From the NCBI GenBank assembly GCA_002483285.1, contig DLHP01000038.1, forward strand, positions 1 to 9,849: DNA of 9,849 bases. The letters are read 5' to 3'. The position numbers and the translations under genes were made by a program. How positions within the stretch are numbered: position 1 is the stretch's first letter; each line of letters starts with the position of its first letter. Source of the stretch: Flavobacterium sp. UBA7665. GTDB lineage: Bacteria; Bacteroidota; Bacteroidia; Flavobacteriales; Flavobacteriaceae. The notes beneath the pieces are model-generated. The model was not told the DNA's origin. It was given only the letters and a program-made list of their open reading frames with translations, and ran no database searches. Shown here one piece after another: positions 5,105 through 9,849 of the stretch.

Positions 5105-6094
5105 TTACTTGCCGTGTTTTTCTACAATCCTATCGACAATATCCTGCGTGATATCCGGATAGTTAACCGCAATACGTGGCCCGTTTTGCAGCCATCCCGA
5201 TAGTATAGTATCCCATTTGGGTTTAAGACTCCTGATGACCGGCACATTCATTTGTTCTAAAGCGGCTGCATTGAGTTGTTGCTCGTACTGGTTTTTCATC
5301 GGGATGACCAATAACTTCTTGCCCAGGTACAATGCCTCGGCTGGTGTTTCAAAACCTGCGCCGCAAAGCACGCCCGACGATGAGGCCATGCTCGCCGTAA
5401 AAAGCAAGTTGTTTATGGGTTGTATCGTAATATTGCCCCTAACGATTTTTTTAGTATTGTGTTTCGAGAAAACGTCCCATTTGATTGCTGGAAATTCGAG
5501 TAGTTTCTCCATTAGTGTAGGATCGTCATAAGACGGCAGATATACGGTATAATGCCCGAGATCGGTAATTTCGTGGTTGCGCACCTGTTGGCGTATTACC
5601 GGCGTATAAATGCTGTCGCCGTTGCCCTTAAAGTGGAACCCGTATTTGAAATCGGCAGGGGCGTAATTTTGCAGGATCAATTTGCCAAACTTGTCCTTGG
5701 ATTCTGGTTTGGGGAAATCGTCAGACAACACCGCCGCCTGGTGGCTCAGTGCAATGCAAGGCTTGTCTTTGACATAGCATGCCCATGAAGATACGGGCTC
5801 GAAATCGCTGATCACCAAATCGTAATTTTCTACCGGAAGCTGCTGGATGCTTTTGTATAATTTTCGCGGATGGCAGCGGGTAAAGGTTTTGAGCAAATCC
5901 ACACCACCCTTTTTCCCGAAGATAAAGCTGAGTCCCTTCAATTGGTATTTGATGGGAAAAGGCAATGGCAGGTCGCCCTGAATACCACTTACCAGGATGT
6001 CTACTTCGCCATGGCGTTGCAGGCATGGGATAATATCTGCGGCACGACTTAGGTGACCGTTTCCTGTGCCTTGTATTGCGTATAATATTTTCAT
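5105..6094 (-). CDS. Glycosyltransferase, MurG / MJ1255-like
   Basis: This 329-residue protein begins MKILYAIQGTGNGHLSR, the glycine-rich N-terminal loop (G9 to H14) of GT-B enzymes such as MurG and the MJ1255 family. SDFEP at 96-100 and SHQAA at 117-121 lie in the acceptor-side domain. CGAGFETPAEAL at 244-255 and NQYEQ at 268-272 form the C-terminal nucleotide-sugar binding region. It probably moves a sugar from a nucleotide donor to a lipid or other acceptor at the cytoplasmic membrane surface; neither donor nor acceptor can be read. It lies 26 bases downstream of the GH1 gene on the same strand, so the two are probably co-transcribed. Its end abuts the phosphoesterase gene from the other strand, and no terminator is seen between them. 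Confidence 0.8.
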   Translation of the reverse strand: MKILYAIQGTGNGHLSRAADIIPCLQRHGEVDILVSGIQGDLPLPFPIKYQLKGLSFIFGKKGGVDLLKTFTRCHPRKLYKSIQQLPVENYDLVISDFEPVSSWACYVKDKPCIALSHQAAVLSDDFPKPESKDKFGKLILQNYAPADFKYGFHFKGNGDSIYTPVIRQQVRNHEITDLGHYTVYLPSYDDPTLMEKLLEFPAIKWDVFSKHNTKKIVRGNITIQPINNLLFTASMASSSGVLCGAGFETPAEALYLGKKLLVIPMKNQYEQQLNAAALEQMNVPVIRSLKPKWDTILSGWLQNGPRIAVNYPDITQDIVDRIVEKHGK

Positions 6095-6120
6095 GTTATA
6101 GATTTAAAATGAATATCGCT

Positions 6121-7473
6121 TTAACTTAAAAATTGTTGGTACCACAAACCCGATTGCTTTATGATCCTTTGCTGGGTGTTGAAATTTACATGGACCAGGC
6201 CGAATCGCGGATGGAATCCTTCTGCCCATTCAAAATTATCGGTGAGTGTCCATACGAAATAGCCGTCGGTTTTAAAGCCCTGCTGTTTGGCTCTCAGGAC
6301 TTGAACCAGATGGTCTTGCAAATAAGCTACGCGCATGGTATCGTTTACTTGGTTATTGTCTACCTTATCGGGAAATGCAGCCCCATTCTCTGTAATGATC
6401 AGTTTGCGAATTCCCTCATAAGAACTGAATCGTTTGATTAAATGATATATCGATTCGGGATAGACTTCCCAATCCATTTGCGTTAGCGTCACATTTCTTT
6501 TGGGCGCTTTGACGATGGATGCACCGATATAAGGTGTAAGTATTGATGAACGCACGATTTCACGTGTGTAACATTGGATACCGATGAAATCAAAATCGAA
6601 GGCCATCCTGGTTTCGTCCCCGCTGTGCATGTACTTCTCTATTTTCCTTAGCACGGGGAAATCGGAATGTGGATAACCGAGGCCCAAGATGGGTTCTATA
6701 AAAGTCCTGTTCAATAGCGTGTCGACGCGGTTGGCTGCGAGCCTATTTTTTTTAAGCTCGTCGACAGGTTCAATATGGGTACACGAAAATGTGGTTCCGA
6801 TATTGGAACTAGGTATCAAATCCCTTAAAACCGTGGCGCCTGCAGTGGTGGCCAAAGTAGCATGGTGGATGGCCTTTAGGTAGTTCGTCAGTCCGCGTTT
6901 GCCTGGTGCGTGGATGCCCAGGAAATATCCGGCTCCGGTAAAAACCGAGGGCTCATTCATGACCATCCAATTGGAAACCCTATCTCCAAAATGTTTAGAA
7001 CAAAGCGCTGAATATTCTGAAAACCAGGAAACGACGTCGCGGTTGGTCCAGCCGCCTTTGAGTTCGAGTGTATGTGGCAGGTCCCAGTGGTATAGTGTGA
7101 CCCATGGTGTGATGCCGCATTCCAGCATAAAGTCGATTACACGATTATAGTAATCGATTCCCTTATGATTGCTGCTGCCTGTGCCCAAAGGCAATAATCT
7201 TGGCCAGCTCAATGAGAAACGAAAATTAGGAATGTTCAGTTCGCGGACTAACGCAATATCATCCTTAAAAGTGTTGTAGAAATCACAGGCATTGCCGGGT
7301 TGGTCGTTATTCCTGATCTTGCCTTTCCGGGCCGCAAAGACGTCCCAAATCGATAAACCTTTGCCATCAAGGTCATGTGAGCCTTCAACCTGGAATGCTG
7401 CGGTAGAAATGCCCCATTTAAAATCGGGCCCGAATTGCTGCCTGGTGAATCTGGCAGCTGGTCCTTTATCCAT
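6121..7473 (-). CDS. Beta-glucosidase, glycoside hydrolase family 1
   Basis: A full-length GH1 enzyme of 450 residues. FKWGISTAAFQVEG (18-31) is the family N-terminal signature, with Q28 in the sugar-binding site, and YHWDLP follows at 128-133. NEP at 173-175 carries the acid/base E174, and TENG at 361-364 carries the nucleophile E362. NFEWAEGF (413-420) completes the glucose site. All key residues are present, so it should be an active retaining beta-glycosidase with glucose, galactose or fucose preference unknown. No signal peptide is seen, so it acts in the cytosol. It is the first gene of a likely two-gene operon with the glycosyltransferase. The symbol bglB is commonly used for relatives but not certain here. 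Confidence 0.92.
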   Translation of the reverse strand: MDKGPAARFTRQQFGPDFKWGISTAAFQVEGSHDLDGKGLSIWDVFAARKGKIRNNDQPGNACDFYNTFKDDIALVRELNIPNFRFSLSWPRLLPLGTGSSNHKGIDYYNRVIDFMLECGITPWVTLYHWDLPHTLELKGGWTNRDVVSWFSEYSALCSKHFGDRVSNWMVMNEPSVFTGAGYFLGIHAPGKRGLTNYLKAIHHATLATTAGATVLRDLIPSSNIGTTFSCTHIEPVDELKKNRLAANRVDTLLNRTFIEPILGLGYPHSDFPVLRKIEKYMHSGDETRMAFDFDFIGIQCYTREIVRSSILTPYIGASIVKAPKRNVTLTQMDWEVYPESIYHLIKRFSSYEGIRKLIITENGAAFPDKVDNNQVNDTMRVAYLQDHLVQVLRAKQQGFKTDGYFVWTLTDNFEWAEGFHPRFGLVHVNFNTQQRIIKQSGLWYQQFLS

Positions 7474-7757
7474 AGTGATTACGCACGCAGATCAGTGAAT
7501 AAAAGTAGAATGCATGGCCCTTAGGAAAAGCCATTCCTTGGTTGCGGAAAATAAATTCCCAAACGATTTCAGATAAGTCAACATGAAATAGTTCATACTT
7601 TTTTATCAAAGTAAACCAAGCTACATGAATAAGACGCTAAGCAGCGGTTAAGAAATTGCTACTGCGTTTTGATCATCCAAAATAAGTACAGCCAATAGAA
7701 AATAATGAATTAAAAATTTCGTAACATTTTCAAAATCAGCAAACAAACAGGACTTAC
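7474..7757. other. Divergent intergenic region between GH1 and a small membrane-protein gene
   Basis: No gene is supported. A weak hairpin, ATGGC (7514-7518) with GCCAT (7530-7534), is visible. On the minus strand TACTTTTA lies about 30-40 bases upstream of the GH1 start and could be its -7 element, but no -33 TTG was found at the right distance. Confidence 0.5.
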
Positions 7758-7765
7758 TAACTTTA
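7758..7765 (+). promoter_or_regulatory. -7 element of the small membrane-protein gene
   Basis: TAACTTTA fits TAnnTTTR and is followed by 12 bases (C, a run of As, GTT) and ATG. The same order, TAGCTTTA then CGAAAAG..AGTT then ATG, precedes the paralogue on the other strand, so the upstream region appears to have been duplicated with the gene. No -33 TTG is obvious. Confidence 0.4.
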
Positions 7766-7777
7766 CAAAAAAAAGTT

Positions 7778-7945
7778 ATGGTAACGAGTATTGTCATTTT
7801 AAGTACCCTTTTGTTGCTGGCCTCGGTGCTGCTCGTGTTGATTGTCAGGGAAAATATTGATTACCGGAAACGGAAAGCGGATTCGAACTTGGGATACAAG
7901 ACGCGATTGGGAAGCGATTTCAATATTTACGACGATGAATACTAA
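7778..7945 (+). CDS. Small single-pass membrane protein (55 aa), paralogue of 8116-8283
   Basis: MVTSIVILSTLLLLASVLLV is a strong hydrophobic helix covering residues 3-23. It is followed by RENI (24-27), a basic stretch and the ending YKTRLGSDFNIYDDEY. There is no cleavage site or cysteine, so the protein probably sits in the inner membrane with its charged C-terminus in the cytoplasm. It aligns without gaps to the minus-strand protein at 8116-8283, with about 32 of 55 residues identical. Identity is highest in LLLL, LIVREN, YKTRLG and the final DEY. Conservation across a whole paralogue pair supports this as a real gene despite its size. Function unknown. Confidence 0.8.
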   Translation: MVTSIVILSTLLLLASVLLVLIVRENIDYRKRKADSNLGYKTRLGSDFNIYDDEY

Positions 7946-8070
7946 AGAGAAAAGTGCGAATTGCTAATTATGATGGACTTTTAAGCGCAACGTCGCAATT
8001 ATCAAAATCGCTATTGTATCTAAAAGCAATCTATTGGCTGTCGATTAAAGTTAACGCTTTAGAGGAAGCT

Positions 8071-8091
8071 TTACCTATTTTTTATAGGCAA
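8071..8091 (+). terminator. Weak hairpin between the convergent small genes
   Basis: CCTAT (8074-8078) and ATAGG (8084-8088) pair around five Ts, with TT/AA extending the stem across one mismatch and a T-run beginning 8 bases later (8096 on). It lies in the 170 bases between the two tail-to-tail genes and may end either transcript. Stem strength is low. Confidence 0.4.
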
Positions 8092-8115
8092 TAACATTTT
8101 TTACTACCGACAGGA

Positions 8116-8283
8116 TTAATATTCATCCTCATAAATGTAGAACCCTCCTCCTAACCTGGTCTTGTACCTGATGTTTGAGTTCATTTCGGATTTCCAATAT
8201 TTGATGTTTTCGCGGACGATAAGGATGAGCAAAGTGATGCCCAATAATAAGAGAACTCCAAAAATGATAAGATTTGTTGTCAT
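8116..8283 (-). CDS. Small single-pass membrane protein (55 aa), paralogue of 7778-7945
   Basis: MTTNLIIFGVLLLLGITLLILIV is the membrane helix, followed by RENIKYWK and the ending YKTRLGGGFYIYEDEY. The frame could be extended upstream to 8328, adding 15 residues. Start 8283 is preferred because it gives exactly the same 55-residue length as the paralogue, matches MDTNLI of the 37-residue relative, and follows a TAGCTTTA box (8305-8298) that would otherwise lie inside the gene. The shared YKTRLG..F.IY.DEY end is highly charged and aromatic, perhaps a docking tail. Function unknown; the gene is 126 bases downstream of the RraB-like gene on the same strand. Confidence 0.8.
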   Translation of the reverse strand: MTTNLIIFGVLLLLGITLLILIVRENIKYWKSEMNSNIRYKTRLGGGFYIYEDEY

Positions 8284-8297
8284 AACTAAGCTTTTCG

Positions 8298-8305
8298 TAA
8301 AGCTA
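8298..8305 (-). promoter_or_regulatory. -7 element of the minus-strand small membrane-protein gene
   Basis: TAGCTTTA on the minus strand, 14 bases before ATG 8283, with a following sequence similar to that of the plus-strand paralogue. No clear -33 element. Confidence 0.35.
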
Positions 8306-8409
8306 TCGATTACGAATTTTCTGGTCATTTAGTAAGTGTTACCAAATGATTAATTTTGAGGAAGGTAAAGAAAATATCAGGATTTATAAAACGCCTTTCA
8401 AGAGTTGGG

Positions 8410-8802
8410 TTACCGCTTTATTTGCCAGTTTTCAAACCGGCAATCGTGTTTGTAACCCAGTTCACACATTTGGGTGGCCCATTTTTTCAACGTTTCATGC
8501 ATCATTTTTACCGGGGCGGTCTGGCCTTTTATTACGATGGGGCGCTTAGATTCGATTACTTCATTGCCTTTCAATGAATTGATAGCGCTCAGTTCCTTTT
8601 GCAATTGCTTTGCTTTTTCTATGCTGTTACTGTGAAAAAAATATTCGATTTCAAATTCGTGGTCTTCTTCAATATCGAACTCGCGCAACGCAACAAGCAT
8701 TTCAACAGCCAGGTGAGATTGCCTACCCAAATTGGTGATAAAATCAATTTCTGAGACAAACTGGACTTTCTTATGGCGCTTTAAGAAATCTAAAATTTTC
8801 AT
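8410..8802 (-). CDS. RraB-like small protein (putative RNase E regulator family)
   Basis: The 130-residue product resembles the RraB family. NLGRQSHLAVEMLVALREFDIEED near residues 24-47 matches the helical start. EFEIEYFFHSNSIEKAKQLQKEL (49-71) matches the family's ferredoxin-like strand-helix with paired aromatic residues. The end, with KKWATQMCELGYKHDCRFENWQI, matches the second helix and the terminal GG.YDGW-type strand. In E. coli RraB binds RNase E and slows mRNA decay; whether the flavobacterial protein contacts an RNase E/G is not known. It has no signal peptide and no cysteine cluster. No convincing promoter was found: TAAGTTTA (8831-8824) is at a suitable distance from the ATG but lacks a matched TTG. 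Confidence 0.55.
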   Translation of the reverse strand: MKILDFLKRHKKVQFVSEIDFITNLGRQSHLAVEMLVALREFDIEEDHEFEIEYFFHSNSIEKAKQLQKELSAINSLKGNEVIESKRPIVIKGQTAPVKMMHETLKKWATQMCELGYKHDCRFENWQIKR

Positions 8803-8869
8803 GGTGTGTTGGTTTTTTCGAGGTAAACTTAACTAAATATTTAGACCGTTTTAACAACGAACACAAAAC

Positions 8870-8879
8870 TTAACATTGG
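8870..8879 (+). repeat. TTRACATTGG element, copy 1
   Basis: TTAACATTGG within the 15-base AAAACTTAACATTGG (8865-8879), which is repeated exactly at 9078-9092. Confidence 0.6.
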
Positions 8880-8890
8880 AATTTAGAGTT

Positions 8891-8900
8891 TTGACATTGG
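8891..8900 (+). repeat. TTRACATTGG element, copy 2
   Basis: TTGACATTGG begins 21 bases after copy 1, two helical turns, so both would face the same side of the DNA. Part of it also forms the left arm of the hairpin at 8893-8911. Confidence 0.5.
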
Positions 8901-8966
8901 TGGCCGATGTCGCTTTTACAGGTCCCGTTCCCTTCCGGTTACCTACCACTTTCCCTGTGGTAGCCG
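8893..8966. ncRNA. Structured non-coding segment (two hairpins), possible small RNA or rraB-like leader
   Basis: GACATTGG (8893-8900) and CCGATGTC (8904-8911) form an 8-bp stem with a 3-base loop. A second hairpin pairs CTACCAC (8943-8949) with GTGGTAG (8957-8963) and is extended by CGG (8936-8938) with CCG (8964-8966). No coding frame fits. On the plus strand the second hairpin is followed by a T-run, suggesting a short terminated RNA; on the minus strand the segment would lie in the leader of the RraB-like gene. I could not assign it to a known RNA class. Confidence 0.3.
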
Positions 8967-8975
8967 AGTCTTTTT
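8936..8975 (+). terminator. Terminator-like hairpin with T-run
   Basis: The 7-bp stem CTACCAC/GTGGTAG plus CGG/CCG is followed by AGTCTTTTTG. It is a moderate intrinsic terminator on the plus strand, although no plus-strand gene precedes it. Confidence 0.45.
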
Positions 8976-9077
8976 GATATACTGCTGTAATCTATTTGTA
9001 TACCGTTCAGTTATGATGGGATTTGTTGGCAAATTATTCTGAGCGTCTTACTCTTTGACGGTACGTTCTGCTGCTCA

Positions 9078-9092
9078 AAAACTTAACATTGG
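9078..9092 (+). repeat. 15-bp direct repeat with TTRACATTGG element, copy 3
   Basis: AAAACTTAACATTGG is identical to 8865-8879. Its TTG supplies the -33 element of the promoter for the lysine-rich gene, so a protein bound here would compete with or help RNA polymerase. Confidence 0.65.
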
Positions 9093-9117
9093 GATACGTC
9101 TTATTTGGTTACTTTTA
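9089..9117 (+). promoter_or_regulatory. Promoter of the lysine-rich protein gene
   Basis: TTG (9089-9091), 18 bases, TACTTTTA (9110-9117), close to TTG-N19-TAnnTTTG with a final A. The ATG at 9146 would have a leader of about 20 bases. Confidence 0.45.
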
Positions 9118-9145
9118 CTAAATCGTTAACCAATTGTCCATATAT

Positions 9146-9718
9146 ATGCAACAACCTCCAAAAAAGAAAACCGTAGCCACTCCGAAAGCCGAAACAGAGC
9201 AGGCTGCAACAACTAATACGGCAGCGCCGAAAGCGGCTGTCACTACACCAAAACCGGCAGTAAGAAAAACCCCGGTGCGAACAACCAGGACCGCGGTTGC
9301 TAAAAATCCGGTAGCGGCCGCTCCCAAACCTTCTGCTACTGCCAGTTCGAGAACTACTGCGGTACAAAAAAGAACGCCCAGGGTAACTAAAACAACCCCG
9401 GCAGCTGTTGTAGAGGCGCCCAAAGCAATTCCCGAAAATAAACCGGATGCTGTAGAGATAGCTATGAAGGATACGGATTTACAAACTCAAAAAAAACCGA
9501 AAGGCGAAAAGAAAACCAAGAAAATGAAGAAAGAAGACAAAGCCGACAAAAAAGAGCAAGAGAAAAAAGCCAAGGAAAAGAAAAGGGCTAAAGAAAAAGA
9601 AAAAAAGAAAAAAGCAAAGGAAAAAGAGAAAGAGAAGAAAAAGAAAGAAAAGGCAAAAGAAAAAGCCAAAAAAGAAAAAGCTAAGAAAAAAGAGAAATCT
9701 AAAAAGAAAAAGAAATAA
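9146..9718 (+). CDS. Lysine/alanine/glutamate-rich low-complexity protein, histone H1-like
   Basis: The 190-residue protein has no globular domain. Residues 1-105 are rich in Ala, Pro, Thr and basic residues, with motifs such as PKPAVRKTPVR, like a histone H1 tail. Residues 115-190 are almost only Lys, Glu and Ala (KEKEKKKKEKAKEK pattern), ending in five lysines, and could form a long charged single helix. It probably binds DNA, RNA or another polyanion in the cytoplasm; this rests on composition alone. Start ATG 9146 is preferred over an upstream TTG (9134) as it fits the promoter spacing. An eight-A run at 9489-9496 and other A-runs could cause polymerase or ribosome slippage. A strong terminator follows at once. 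Confidence 0.75.
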   Translation: MQQPPKKKTVATPKAETEQAATTNTAAPKAAVTTPKPAVRKTPVRTTRTAVAKNPVAAAPKPSATASSRTTAVQKRTPRVTKTTPAAVVEAPKAIPENKPDAVEIAMKDTDLQTQKKPKGEKKTKKMKKEDKADKKEQEKKAKEKKRAKEKEKKKKAKEKEKEKKKKEKAKEKAKKEKAKKKEKSKKKKK

Positions 9719-9719
9719 T

Positions 9720-9749
9720 AAAAAACCGGTGATCGCTCACCGGTTTTTT
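9720..9749 (+). terminator. Intrinsic terminator of the lysine-rich gene
   Basis: CCGGTGA (9726-9732), loop TCGC, TCACCGG (9737-9743), flanked by six As and six Ts: a perfect 13-bp stem with a T-run, starting 2 bases after the stop codon. The A-run also makes it usable on the minus strand. Confidence 0.92.
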
Positions 9750-9773
9750 CATTCTTGGTAGTTTTTTTTAAAT

Positions 9774-9802
9774 GGAAAAGGGCTGCCTATGAAAACAACC
9801 CT
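9774..9802 (-). terminator. Possible terminator of a minus-strand gene entering from the right
   Basis: On the minus strand AGGGTTG (9802-9796) pairs with CAGCCCT (9785-9779), with one G-T pair, and is followed by a short T-stretch (TTTCC). The T-run is poor, but the position just after a minus-strand stop codon fits. Confidence 0.4.
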
Positions 9803-9826
9803 CTTCCGAATCAAAACAAAACTTTA

Positions 9827-9849
9827 TTATCTCTTAATCACGCGAAGTG
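9827..9849 (-). CDS. Possible C-terminus of a gene cut by the window edge
   Basis: The minus strand reads LRVIKR then TAA at 9829-9827, with a hairpin downstream. Proteins secreted by the flavobacterial type IX system often end in short basic strands of this kind, but six residues are too few to name a family. Other frames are closed within these bases. Confidence 0.35.

Noticed and set aside
8284..8328. N-terminal extension of the minus-strand small membrane protein
   Set aside because: The extra 15 residues are absent from the paralogue of equal length, and the probable -7 box lies within them.
8893..8966. Signal recognition particle RNA or a known riboswitch
   Set aside because: The minus strand contains CCGGAAGGGAACGG, faintly like the SRP RNA loop, but the conserved loop and pairing are not there, and no known riboswitch core was recognised.
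9118..9423. A 101-codon Gly/Val/Ala-rich open frame on the minus strand
   Set aside because: It is the complement of the Ala/Thr/Lys-rich half of the lysine-rich gene; the composition is a by-product of that gene's codons.

Overview
The window looks like chromosomal DNA from a member of the Bacteroidota, most likely a Flavobacterium-like Flavobacteriaceae. Three things point there. Several start sites are preceded by TTG-N18/19-TAnnTTTG(A) promoters instead of clear Shine-Dalgarno sequences. The tmRNA encodes the tag GEGNYALAA, which is of the Bacteroidota type. The protein families and AT-rich intergenic DNA fit as well. This is inference from sequence feel, not from a database search.

Layout, left to right. 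A minus-strand NAD(P)-dependent oxidoreductase of the alanine dehydrogenase / saccharopine dehydrogenase (lysine-ketoglutarate reductase-like) family (72-1289) has a near-ideal promoter and a terminator that overlaps its stop codon. Divergent from it is a lipoprotein of the serine beta-lactamase-like class C family (1503-2699). A gene-free stretch of degenerate short repeats (2700-3020) leads to ssrA, the tmRNA gene (3065-3458). A 17-bp copy of the ssrA 3' end lies 160 bp downstream, as expected for the far end of an element that once integrated there and was later lost. Next come a very small minus-strand membrane-protein gene (3806-3919) and an isolated terminator hairpin.

The centre is a lipid or envelope sugar block. 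A metallophosphoesterase of the LpxH-like COG2908 type (4253-5104, plus) abuts with no spacing a convergent minus-strand pair: a beta-glucosidase of family GH1 (6121-7473), then a MurG/MJ1255-like glycosyltransferase (5105-6094). The pair probably forms one operon. A role in making or trimming a glycolipid is plausible but inferred only from families and position.

The right side holds two 55-residue single-pass membrane proteins, tail to tail (7778-7945 plus; 8116-8283 minus). They are about 58% identical and share similar very short upstream regions; the 37-residue gene at 3806-3919 appears to be a shorter third relative. An RraB-like small protein (8410-8802, minus) follows. Then comes a structured non-coding stretch with three copies of TTRACATTGG, the last overlapping the predicted promoter of a lysine/alanine/glutamate-rich histone-H1-like protein (9146-9718, plus), which ends in a strong terminator. 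The last bases probably carry the C-terminus of a minus-strand gene entering from the right. No complete mobile element, CRISPR array, tRNA or rRNA is visible. The most interesting items are the family of tiny membrane proteins, the ssrA attachment-site scar and the TTRACATTGG region.
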